From NCBI RefSeq assembly GCF_000688475.1, contig NZ_JIAN01000005.1:1488001-1552000 (forward strand): 64,000 bases of DNA, read 5' to 3'. Each line of letters opens with the position of its first letter. The stretch's first letter is position 1. Made by a program: the position numbers and the translations under genes. This DNA is from Cellulomonas sp. URHE0023 (GTDB taxonomy: Bacteria > Actinomycetota > Actinomycetes > Actinomycetales > Cellulomonadaceae). The notes under the pieces are model-generated. The model was not told the origin of the DNA. It was given only the letters and a program-made list of their open reading frames with translations, and did no database searches. Positions 51,697-59,664 of this stretch are shown piece after piece.

Positions 51697-53010
51697 ATGG
51701 CCGTTGACCAGGCCCTCGTTCGTCGCCTGCGCGAAGAGGTGGCGGACATCCTCGCGCGCCAGCGCCGGGACGACGCGACCGCCGGGCTGCCGCAGATGTC
51801 CGCCCAGGACGAGCGGCAGTTCGCCCGCGCCGTCATCAACCGCGTGCTCGACTCCTATGCGCGCACGGAGATCGGGGCCGGGCGCACGCCGCCGGCACCG
51901 GCCGACGAGGAAGAGGTGTCGGCGGGCATCCACGCCGCGCTGTTCGGCGTGGGCCGGTTGCAGCCGCTGCTCGACGACCGCGACGTGGAGAACGTCGACA
52001 TCAACGGCTGCGACAACGTGTTCGTGCAGTACGCCGACGGACGTGAGGCGCGGTTGCCGCCCGTCGCGGACTCCGACGACGAGCTGGTCGAGCTCATCCA
52101 GATCCTCGGGGCCTACTCCGGCCTGTCGAGCCGGCCGTTCGACTCCGCCAACCCGCAGCTCGACATGCGCCTCCCCGACGGCAGCCGGTTGTCCGCGGTC
52201 ATGGACGTGTGCGCGCGGCCCTCGATCTCCATCCGCCGTGCGCGGCTGTCGCGCGTCCACCTCGACGACCTCGTCGGGTACGGGACCGTGACCAACGAGG
52301 TCGCCGCGTTCCTCTCGGCCGCCGTCGCGGCCCGCAAGAACATCATGATCGCCGGCGCGACGAACGCCGGGAAGACCACGATGCTGCGCGCGCTGGCCAA
52401 CGAGATCCGGCCGCACGAGCGGATCGTCACCGTCGAGCGGGCGCTCGAGCTCGGGCTCGGGGAGTTCGCCGACCTGCACCCGAACGTGGTCGCGTTCGAG
52501 GAGCGCCTGCCGAACTCCGAGGGCAACGGCGCGATCACGATGGCGGAGCTGGTGCGCCGCAGCCTGCGCATGAACCCCAGCCGGGTCATCGTCGGTGAGG
52601 TCCTGGGCGACGAGATCGTCACCATGCTGAACGCGATGAGCCAGGGCAACGACGGGTCGCTGTCCACCATCCACGCCAACAGCTCGATCGAGGTGTTCAA
52701 CCGCATCTCCACGTACGCCATCCAGTCCGCGGAGCGGCTCCCGGTCGACGCGACGATGATGCTGATCGCGGGTGCGATCGACTTCGTCGTCTTCGTGCAG
52801 AAGCAGAACGACTTCCTGCACGGCGGGCGGCTGCGGCGCTACGTCGCGAGCATCCGCGAGGTCAACGGCATCGACGGTCGCGTGCTGTCCAGCGAGGTGT
52901 TCGCGTCCGGTCCCGACGGGGTCGCCGTGGCGGCCGCGCCGATCGCGTGCATGGCGGACCTGGCGGCCGTCGGGTACGTGCCGGGCTACGCGTACTCGCA
53001 GGGGGTGTGA
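51697..53010 (+). CDS. TadA/CpaF-type secretion ATPase
   Basis: A 437-residue hexameric ATPase driving Flp pilus assembly. An N-terminal domain precedes the ATPase core, which has Walker A GATNAGKTTMLRAL (about 224-237), the Asp box EIRPHERIVTVERALEL, Walker B-like PSRVIVGEVLGDE and the His box STIHANSS. Length and order match CpaF. The start is set by GAAGGAG before ATG 51697. It overlaps the TadB gene by TGATG. Confidence 0.95.
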   Translation: MAVDQALVRRLREEVADILARQRRDDATAGLPQMSAQDERQFARAVINRVLDSYARTEIGAGRTPPAPADEEEVSAGIHAALFGVGRLQPLLDDRDVENVDINGCDNVFVQYADGREARLPPVADSDDELVELIQILGAYSGLSSRPFDSANPQLDMRLPDGSRLSAVMDVCARPSISIRRARLSRVHLDDLVGYGTVTNEVAAFLSAAVAARKNIMIAGATNAGKTTMLRALANEIRPHERIVTVERALELGLGEFADLHPNVVAFEERLPNSEGNGAITMAELVRRSLRMNPSRVIVGEVLGDEIVTMLNAMSQGNDGSLSTIHANSSIEVFNRISTYAIQSAERLPVDATMMLIAGAIDFVVFVQKQNDFLHGGRLRRYVASIREVNGIDGRVLSSEVFASGPDGVAVAAAPIACMADLAAVGYVPGYAYSQGV

Positions 53011-53894
53011 TGACTCCGTCGACAGTGTTCATCGTCCTGCTCGGGGCGGCCGTGGGCGCGGGCGTCGTCCTGCTGGTCTACGCGCTTCGCCCACGCGACC
53101 CGGCACCGCACCGCGAGGTGCGTCGCGGTGGGCCGTCGCTCGGGGAGAAGTACGGGAAGCGCGTGCTCATCGCGGCGGCCGTGGCCCTGCTGGTGCTCGT
53201 CCTGACCAAGTGGCCGGTGGCCGCGGCGGGTGCCGCGGTTCTCGTCTTCGCCTGGTCGGCCCTGTTCGGCGGCGCCAAGGCCGAGCGCGAGTCCATGGCG
53301 CGGATCGAAGGGCTGGCGTCGTGGACGGAGTCCTTGCGGGACACCATCGCCGGTGCCGTGGGCCTCGAGCAGGCGATCCCCGCGACCGTCTACGCCGCGT
53401 CGCCCGCGATCCAGCCGCAGCTGCGCCTCCTCGTCGACCGGCTGCGCGTGCGGGTCCCGCTGCCGACGGCCCTGCAGCGGCTCGCCGACGACCTGGACGA
53501 CCCGAGCGCCGACCTGGTGGTCGCCGCCCTGATCCTCAACGCCCGCCTGCGCGGTCCGGGTCTGCGGCAGGTGCTGACCTCGCTCTCGGAGGCGGCGCGT
53601 GCCGAGCTCGACATGCGCCAGCGCGTGGCCGCCGGCCGCGCCTCGACCCGTCGCTCGTCGCAGATCGTCATGGGGTTCTCGGTGTTCGTGGTGCTGGGCC
53701 TGTCGATCGTGAACCCGAAGTACGTGGCGCCCTACTCGACGCCCACCGGGCAGCTGGTTCTGCTGGTGATCATCGGACTGTTCGCGGCGGGCTTCTGGTG
53801 GATGAAGCGGCTCTCGGGCGTCGACGTCCCGGAGCGGTTCCTCGTCGCGACGGCCGACCGTACGTCGGCCACCTCGTCGGGGGTGCGCTCATGA
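53010..53894 (+). CDS. TadB-like inner-membrane platform protein (GspF domain)
   Basis: 294 residues with membrane helices at about 3-24, 49-83, 235-250 and 255-272, and a GspF/T2SSF cytosolic domain containing GLASWTESLRDTIAGAVGLEQAI (about 105-127) and RGPGLRQVLTSLSEAARAEL. Partner of the ATPase in Flp pilus export. ATG overlaps the ATPase stop, and its own end overlaps TadC by four bases. Confidence 0.92.
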   Translation: MTPSTVFIVLLGAAVGAGVVLLVYALRPRDPAPHREVRRGGPSLGEKYGKRVLIAAAVALLVLVLTKWPVAAAGAAVLVFAWSALFGGAKAERESMARIEGLASWTESLRDTIAGAVGLEQAIPATVYAASPAIQPQLRLLVDRLRVRVPLPTALQRLADDLDDPSADLVVAALILNARLRGPGLRQVLTSLSEAARAELDMRQRVAAGRASTRRSSQIVMGFSVFVVLGLSIVNPKYVAPYSTPTGQLVLLVIIGLFAAGFWWMKRLSGVDVPERFLVATADRTSATSSGVRS

Positions 53895-54811
53895 CGCTCA
53901 TCCTGCTCAGCGGCGCGGTCGTGGGCCTCGGCATCCTGATCCTGGTCCTGGTCCTCGTACCGCCGCCCTCGCACGCCGGGAGCGCGCTGGCCCGCCTCGA
54001 CGCCGAGCGTCGACAGAGCCGTGCGCAGGCCGCCGCGCTGACCCGTAACCCGCGTGGCGGTCACCTGCCGGCATGGCAGGTGACGATCGGACGCAGCGCC
54101 GCGAGCGGCGTGACGTCGACAGGTCTCGAGCTCGGCCCGTTGCGCGCCGACCTTGCCATGGTGGGCGTGACGCTCGACGCGTTCATGGCTCGCACCGTCC
54201 TCGCGGCGGTCGGAGGCTTCGTCGCCCCGCTGTTCGTCGGTGCGGTGCTCACGGCCGCCGGGGTCGGTGTCGACCTCTCCGTGCCGCTGCTGCTGTCGAT
54301 CGTCACGGGTCTCGTCGGAGCGACGATCCCCTGGCTCGCGATCCGCTCGCAGGCCGCGCAGCGGCGGCGCGACTTCCGGCACGTCGTCGGATCGTTCCTC
54401 GACCTCGTGGCCATGAGCCTTGCGGGTGGGCGCGGCGTCCCCGAGGCGCTGCAGAGTGCGTCCGAGCTCAGCGACGGGTGGGCGATGGTCCGCATCCGCG
54501 ACGCTCTGGGCTCAGCGCGGCTGCGTGGCGAGACACCGTGGTCGGCGCTCGGTCAGCTGGGTGACGAGTTGCGCGTCGACGAGCTGCGCGACCTCGCCGC
54601 GGCACTCGCACTGGTGGCCGAGGACGGCGCCAAGGTTCGGGACTCGCTGTCGGCGCGCGCCAGCTCGATGCGCCGCCGGGAGCTGGCCGACGCCGAGGGC
54701 AAGGCCGGCGAGAGCTCGGAGTCGATGCTCGTCGCGCAGCTGTTGCTGGCCGTCGGCTTCCTGATCTTCTTGATCTACCCCGCGATCATCTCGGTGACGC
54801 AGCCCAAGTAA
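53891..54811 (+). CDS. TadC-like inner-membrane platform protein (GspF domain)
   Basis: 306 residues: helix at about 3-24, two at about 100-150, and a final one (LLLAVGFLIFLIYPAIISV, about 282-300), with the GspF domain between (FLDLVAMSLAGGRGVPEALQ, about 176-195). With TadB it forms the membrane platform. It is read in overlap with TadB (ATGA); the pilin gene follows 51 bases later. Confidence 0.92.
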   Translation: MTLILLSGAVVGLGILILVLVLVPPPSHAGSALARLDAERRQSRAQAAALTRNPRGGHLPAWQVTIGRSAASGVTSTGLELGPLRADLAMVGVTLDAFMARTVLAAVGGFVAPLFVGAVLTAAGVGVDLSVPLLLSIVTGLVGATIPWLAIRSQAAQRRRDFRHVVGSFLDLVAMSLAGGRGVPEALQSASELSDGWAMVRIRDALGSARLRGETPWSALGQLGDELRVDELRDLAAALALVAEDGAKVRDSLSARASSMRRRELADAEGKAGESSESMLVAQLLLAVGFLIFLIYPAIISVTQPK

Positions 54812-54862
54812 CGCTCCGTTCGACTTTGAGCACGACATCTGGCACGACGAGAGGACGACGAC

Positions 54863-55081
54863 ATGAACTATTCCGCGATTTGGGGATACCTCACGATGGA
54901 GCTGCGCCGCCGGTACGCGCGTGCGCAGGCATCCGACGACCTGGGCGCCTCGGCGATCGAGTGGGTCATCATCACCGGCATCCTGGTGGCGATCGCCGTC
55001 GCGGTCGGCGCGATCCTCTTCGGACTGATCAACGACGAGGCCGACTCCATTGTCATTCCCGACGCACCCGGCGGGCCGTGA
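54863..55081 (+). CDS. Flp-type pilin
   Basis: 72 residues, typical of Flp pilins. A charged leader ends at Gly, then ASAIEWVIITGILVAIAVA begins the helix: the prepilin site G|xxxxE is intact, with Glu at +5. The short C-terminal segment NDEADSIVIPDAPGGP replaces a globular head. It would be processed and polymerised by the neighbouring Tad machine. Preceded by AGAGGACGACG; its stop overlaps the following GTG. Confidence 0.92.
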   Translation: MNYSAIWGYLTMELRRRYARAQASDDLGASAIEWVIITGILVAIAVAVGAILFGLINDEADSIVIPDAPGGP

Positions 55082-55506
55082 TCGCGCGACCGTCGTCGCT
55101 CCTGAACCCCCGGGCGCACGAGGAGCGTGACCGGGGGGCGAGCTCGATCGAGCTCGTGTTCTACACGCCCCTGCTCATGTTCGTCATCCTGGTGACGGTC
55201 CAGTTCGCGCTGACCTGGCACGGCAACCAGCTCGTGTCCGCGGTCGCCCGTGAGACGGCACGCGTGGTCCGGACCGGGGGCGGCGACCCGCAGTCGATCG
55301 AGGACGCTCGCGAGCGCGCAGTCGACTTCGGCGATGCGATCGGTGGCCAGTCGTTGCGGATCCAGTCCGTGGAGATCACCAAGCCGGACGCCGACACGGT
55401 CCGGGTGACCGTGACCGGTCGCTCGGTCGAGATCGTCACCGGGTTCGCGCCGAGCGTCTCCGCGACGGTCGAGGGACCCATCGAGTCGTTCCGCGCGGAC
55501 GACTGA
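55078..55506 (+). CDS. TadE-like pseudopilin
   Basis: 142 residues. Leader ending DRG, then ASSIELVFYTPLLMFVILVT: a G|xxxxE prepilin site and TadE hydrophobic stretch. The soluble part includes ARETARVVRTGGGDPQSIED (about 59-78). TadE-type pseudopilins accompany Flp pili and share the prepilin peptidase. GTG 55078 overlaps the Flp stop (GTGA). Confidence 0.88.
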   Translation: MIARPSSLLNPRAHEERDRGASSIELVFYTPLLMFVILVTVQFALTWHGNQLVSAVARETARVVRTGGGDPQSIEDARERAVDFGDAIGGQSLRIQSVEITKPDADTVRVTVTGRSVEIVTGFAPSVSATVEGPIESFRADD

Positions 55507-55526
55507 GGCCGGGGAGGAGGAGCAGG

Positions 55527-55940
55527 GTGAGGGTGCAGCAGCGCGTCGGAGACGAGCGTGGGTCGATGGCGGTCGAGGTCATCGTGCTCGTGCCCATCCT
55601 CCTGCTCATGCTCATGCTGATCGTCGCCTTCGGTCGCTACGTGTCGGCGCAGGGGGACGCGCAGGCGATCGCCAGGGACGCCGTCCGGGCGGCGACGCTC
55701 GAGCGGACGTCCGCCGACGCCCTGGACGCCGCACGACAGGTCGCGGAGGCCTCCGCGCCGTCGTCGATGACCTGCCGGCCGGCCGAGCTGAGCGGAACCT
55801 TCCAGGCCGGTGAGGTGATCGGCGTCGACCTCACGTGCACCGTCTCGTTCGCGGACCTGACGGTCCCGGGCCTGCCCGGCTCGACCACGATCACCGCCAC
55901 GAGCTCGGCGCCCCTCGACGAGTACCGGAGGAGCGGATGA
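55527..55940 (+). CDS. TadE/TadF-like pseudopilin
   Basis: 137 residues with ERG then SMAVEVIVLVPILLLMLMLIV, again a G|xxxxE site followed by one helix, and a soluble domain with a likely disulfide (Cys in MTCRPAEL and LTCTVSF). Second TadE-type protein of the locus. GTG 55527 follows GGGAGGAGGAGCAG. Confidence 0.88.
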   Translation: MRVQQRVGDERGSMAVEVIVLVPILLLMLMLIVAFGRYVSAQGDAQAIARDAVRAATLERTSADALDAARQVAEASAPSSMTCRPAELSGTFQAGEVIGVDLTCTVSFADLTVPGLPGSTTITATSSAPLDEYRRSG

Positions 55941-56386
55941 CGCGGCGGTGGGTGGTATCGAGGGCAGAGGCTGATCAAGGCACAGCGTCGATCTTCGTCC
56001 TGGGTCTGATCGTGGTGCTCTTCGCCGTCGTCGGCCTCGTCGCGGACGGTGGACGGTCGGTCAACGCGCGCGTGGCCATCATGGACAACGCGGAGCAGGC
56101 AGCCCGAGTGGCCGCGAACCAGCTCGACGCGGCCGACCTCAGCGCTGGCGTCATCACCATCGACCAGGACGACGCAGCCGCGGCGGCGACGGCCTTCCTC
56201 GTGGCTGCCGGGTACGACGCGGGTCGCGCGAACGTGGAGGTGGACGGCAACCAGGTGACGGTCACGGTGGACGACCAGGTCCCCACCACCCTGTTGCAGC
56301 TCGCCGGGATCCGGAGCTTCACTGTCCATGGAGAGGCGAGCGCGCGCGCGGCCCTCGGTATCAATGACGAGCTAGGAGCACCATGA
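55937..56386 (+). CDS. TadG-like pseudopilin
   Basis: 149 residues. Residues 14-36 (QGTASIFVLGLIVVLFAVV) resemble a pilin-like N-terminus, but the +5 Glu is Phe, as in the TadG-like group. The following DGGRSVNARVAIMDNAEQAARVAANQ is TadG-like. ATG overlaps the preceding stop, and its end overlaps the next gene (ATGA), so the series runs on without a gap. Confidence 0.8.
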   Translation: MTRRWVVSRAEADQGTASIFVLGLIVVLFAVVGLVADGGRSVNARVAIMDNAEQAARVAANQLDAADLSAGVITIDQDDAAAAATAFLVAAGYDAGRANVEVDGNQVTVTVDDQVPTTLLQLAGIRSFTVHGEASARAALGINDELGAP

Positions 56387-59208
56387 GCCGCGACCAGCAC
56401 GAGGACGTCGCACCGCACGGCATCGGCCCGGGCCGGTTCCAGCAGGTCGACCACGAGCCTGAGCAGCGCTCCGTCGCGCGCTCGATCGGTGCTGCCGTCC
56501 TGCTCCTGCTGCTCGTCGTCGGCGTCCCCGTGGCCCTGCTGGCGCTCGGCGCCGCACCGGCTGTGCCGACGTCCCTGCCGACGCGCGAGGAGATCACCGG
56601 GTCGATCGGTGCCGAGCAGCTGCTCGCGGTCCTCGTCTGGGTCGTCTGGCTCGCGTGGCTGCAGTTCACGGTGTGCGTCGTCGTCGAGCTGCGGTCGGCG
56701 CTGTCCGGGGTCGGCATCCCGCGGCATGTCCCGCTCGCCGGGCCGAGCCAGCGCGTCGCACGGACGCTCGTCGTCGCGGTGCTGCTGCTGACCACAGCCG
56801 CGGGCCAGGCCTCTGCGGCGGTCAGCTCGGTGCTGCCGCAGCACGCGCCCGCGACCGTGAGCGTGTCCGCGTCGGTCGACGTCGAGGGCGTCCAGGCAGC
56901 GCCCGACATGGTGACCGAGACCCCGGCTGCGGCGCAGGGGGAGACGACCTACTGGCTGGGCGACACGCAGCTCGACGCCGATGAGGGGGCCGAGCTGGTC
57001 GGCAAGCTCGTGTACGTCGTCCAGCCGCCGGAAGGCCGGCACCACGACAACCTCTGGGACATCGCGGAGCGCACGCTCGGCGAGGGGCGCCGCTACGACG
57101 AGGTCTTCGCGCTCAACAAGGACCGTCCGCAGCCCGATGGCCACGCGCTGACCCTCGAGCGACTGATCTACCCGAACTGGCTGCTCGTCATGCCCGAGGG
57201 TGCCGCGGGGGTCGAGCGGGTCACCGCCGTGGTCACCCCGGTCGAGGTGCCGGTGGCCCCGGCGCCGGTGGAGAGCACGGTCGCGCCGGCGGCCGCCACG
57301 GGCGACACCGTCGTGACCGCGACCGACACGGTGGTCGCTCCTGTCGCCGACAGTGGCATCGGGACGACCGGGCTGGTGGGCGCTGGGCTGCTGGCGGCCG
57401 GGCTGCTCGTCGCGATCGACCGCCTGCGTCGCCGCAGCCGGACGCTGGAGCCGTCCCCGGACGCGATCGAGCTGGAGGTCGCGCTGCGGGTGGGCGCCGA
57501 CCCGGTCCGTGCGCTGCTGCTCGACCAGGGCTTGCGCCAGCTCGCCGACGGCCTCGACGCGATGTCGCAGCCGCTGCCGGGCGTGGTCAGCGCGACGGTC
57601 GACGACGACGCTCTCGAGCTGCGTGTCACGCCGCCCGCCCACATCGCCCCGTCCTTCTGGTCGGTGCAGGAGGGGGGATCGGTCTGGCGGTTCGAGGCGC
57701 GTCACATCGACCCCGCGCGCAAGGGCGGAGTCGCGCCGTACCCGGGCCTGGTCTCGCTCGGTCGCGACGCCGCCGGGCGCGACGTCCTGGTCGACCTCGA
57801 GGCCGCGCAGGGTCCGGTCGCGATCGTCGGAGACCTGGCCGTGGGCGCCGAGATCGCCAGCGCGATCGCCGCTGAGCTGTCCACCAACCGCTGGTCCGAC
57901 GCGCTGCGCGTCACGGGCGTCGACCTTCCGGCCGGGCTCGACGTGCTCCCGGGCGAGCGCTACACCTCGGCCGCGTCCGCGTCCCTGGTGCTCGAGCGCC
58001 TGCGCGGTCGTCGCGCCGACGTGCTCGGCGCCGACGTCCTGTCCGGTCGCGTGCAGGCGCGCGGCGCCGGGACCTGGGTACCCGAGTACGTGGTTCTGGG
58101 TGCAGTGCCTGCCGACGCCACGGCCCGCGAGGTCGTCGACGCCGCGGCGACGACCCAGCGGTCCCCGCTGGGCGTGGTGTGCGTGGGTGACCTCCCGGGT
58201 GCGCGCTGGCAGCTCGTGGCGCAGGCCGACGGCCGAGTCACCGCGCGGCTGCTCGGCATCGACGTCCAGGCCAACCGGCTGTCGGCCGCGCAGGTCGCCG
58301 GGCTGGCGGAGCTGCTCGCGGTGCCGTCCGAACCGGTCACGTCGGTCGACGAGCGCCGTGCCGCCGTCGAGAACGAGGGTTCCGTCGAGCGGCCCGCGGT
58401 GCCGGCTCCCGAACGGCGCGTCACGGAGGCGGACCTCCAATCCGCAGCGGTGCGCGTGCAGGTGCTCGGCGAGCCGCTCGTCGAGTGCTCGGGCCTGATC
58501 GACGAGAGCCGCCGCGCACTCGCGACCGAGCTGGTCGTGTTCATGGCCCTGCACCCGGGCGGCGTGCACGCCAACGTCCTCGGCGCCGCCCTGTGGCCTG
58601 GGGGCGTGACGGCCGAGGTGCGCGAGGCCACGATCGAGCGCACCGCTGCCTGGCTGGGCGACGACGCGTCGGGGCGGCCGCACCTGGCGCGCCGGGCGGA
58701 CGGACGCCTCACGCTGGGACCGGGTGTCGTCGTCGACTGGGACGTCGTGTGCTCGCTGCTCGCGAGCTCCCGGGCCGCGGCCGGTCCGCAGGCCGAGCGT
58801 GCCGATCTCGAGGCGGCACTCACGCTCGCCCGCGGCGCCGTCCTCAGCGTGCGCCCCACGGGCCGGTACGCCTGGCTCGCGCGCATCCGCCTCGAGCGTG
58901 CGTCGCGGGCCCTGCTCGTCGATGCCGTGCACCGCCTGGTGGTCCTGTGCCGCGACGGCGACGACCCGGCCGCCGCCCAGACGGCCGCGTGGTCGGGCCT
59001 GCGGTTCGCGCCGGTCGAGGAGCTCCTGTGGCGCGACGTCCTGCGGGCGGCCGCTGCGCTCGACGGTCCGGACGCGGTCCGAGAGATCGCCGACGACCTC
59101 GCAGCGACCCTGCGCGCCGCTGGTGGCTCCAGCCCGTCGGCCGCGACCCTGGCACTCGTCGAGGAGCTCGCCCCGTCGTCTTCGGCAGCCGCCCAGGGCA
59201 GCGCGTGA
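56383..59208 (+). CDS. Membrane protein with LysM-like region and SARP/BTAD-like C-terminus
   Basis: 941 residues. Helices at about 33-56, 75-100 and 125-146 come first, then an extracytoplasmic part with a LysM-like stretch (LWDIAERTLGEGRRYDEVF and LNKDRPQPDG, about 225-255). A fourth helix is at about 328-346 (TTGLVGAGLLAAGLLVAID). A large cytosolic region follows. Its C-terminus (about 687-930) looks like a winged helix plus BTAD: VRVQVLGEPLVE, FMALHPGGVHANVLGAALWP, ALTLARGAVLSVRPTGRYAW and repeated TPR-like helices. Such modules normally belong to SARP-type soluble activators. ATG overlaps the TadG-like stop, tying it to the Tad operon, and the WXG100 gene is next. Confidence 0.78.
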   Translation: MSRDQHEDVAPHGIGPGRFQQVDHEPEQRSVARSIGAAVLLLLLVVGVPVALLALGAAPAVPTSLPTREEITGSIGAEQLLAVLVWVVWLAWLQFTVCVVVELRSALSGVGIPRHVPLAGPSQRVARTLVVAVLLLTTAAGQASAAVSSVLPQHAPATVSVSASVDVEGVQAAPDMVTETPAAAQGETTYWLGDTQLDADEGAELVGKLVYVVQPPEGRHHDNLWDIAERTLGEGRRYDEVFALNKDRPQPDGHALTLERLIYPNWLLVMPEGAAGVERVTAVVTPVEVPVAPAPVESTVAPAAATGDTVVTATDTVVAPVADSGIGTTGLVGAGLLAAGLLVAIDRLRRRSRTLEPSPDAIELEVALRVGADPVRALLLDQGLRQLADGLDAMSQPLPGVVSATVDDDALELRVTPPAHIAPSFWSVQEGGSVWRFEARHIDPARKGGVAPYPGLVSLGRDAAGRDVLVDLEAAQGPVAIVGDLAVGAEIASAIAAELSTNRWSDALRVTGVDLPAGLDVLPGERYTSAASASLVLERLRGRRADVLGADVLSGRVQARGAGTWVPEYVVLGAVPADATAREVVDAAATTQRSPLGVVCVGDLPGARWQLVAQADGRVTARLLGIDVQANRLSAAQVAGLAELLAVPSEPVTSVDERRAAVENEGSVERPAVPAPERRVTEADLQSAAVRVQVLGEPLVECSGLIDESRRALATELVVFMALHPGGVHANVLGAALWPGGVTAEVREATIERTAAWLGDDASGRPHLARRADGRLTLGPGVVVDWDVVCSLLASSRAAAGPQAERADLEAALTLARGAVLSVRPTGRYAWLARIRLERASRALLVDAVHRLVVLCRDGDDPAAAQTAAWSGLRFAPVEELLWRDVLRAAAALDGPDAVREIADDLAATLRAAGGSSPSAATLALVEELAPSSSAAAQGSA

Positions 59209-59315
59209 ACCGGCACCGGGGCGTTGAGCATCGTCCGACATGTCCGGCCCGTTACAGGTAAGGTCGGTCCGTTGCGACGCCGAAGGGGGCGACGCCCAAG
59301 ACAAGGAGGCCATCC

Positions 59316-59588
59316 GTGGCTGTTGGTGCCGAGCTCAGTACTCTCCAGGCGTTGTACAAGACGTTCCAGTCGAACGCTCTGGCGGCTGCAGACATCAAGT
59401 CGAAGGTGGACTCCGGTCTGAACAGCACGGAGTGGACCGGCAAGTTCTCGGAGGACTTCCGGGCCGCGTGGCAGGACTACCGCGCCAACCTGGACCGTCT
59501 GCAGGAGGCGCTCGACGGCGCAGCCGCTGACGTGCGGACGAACCACAACAACATCGCATCGGCGACCGGCGAGGGCGACCGCATCTGA
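59316..59588 (+). CDS. WXG100-family protein (ESX/type VII substrate-like)
   Basis: 90 residues, the size of EsxA/EsxB proteins: a helix-turn-helix hairpin with the WxG-type turn at EWTGKFSEDF (about 38-47) and helices either side. These proteins are secreted by type VII systems as dimers, recognised by EccC/EssC ATPases such as the one following. The C-terminal YxxxD/E secretion signal is not evident. Only one WXG100 gene is present, so a homodimer is likely. GTG 59316 follows AAGGAGG (59304-59310). Confidence 0.9.
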   Translation: MAVGAELSTLQALYKTFQSNALAAADIKSKVDSGLNSTEWTGKFSEDFRAAWQDYRANLDRLQEALDGAAADVRTNHNNIASATGEGDRI

Positions 59589-59599
59589 TGCACTCATCC

Positions 59600-59629
59600 G
59601 ACCGGCCCGCCCGTCTGGGCGGGCCGGTC
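59600..59629 (+). terminator. Hairpin between WXG100 and the FtsK-type gene
   Basis: GACCGGCCCGCCC (59600-59612) and GGGCGGGCCGGTC (59617-59629) are perfect 13-bp arms with loop GTCT, 11 bases after the WXG100 stop. Followed by GTGTGTG rather than a T-tract; may act as a partial terminator or mRNA stabiliser. Confidence 0.75.
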
Positions 59630-59664
59630 GTGTGTGTGGGGACCGCCGCGAGGGGAGGCATGCC

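Noticed and set aside
55975..59313. Antisense open frame of over 1100 codons across the LysM/SARP gene
   Set aside because: Low-complexity Arg/Gly/Asp-rich translation with no family features; a by-product of high GC on the opposite strand of a strong coding gene.
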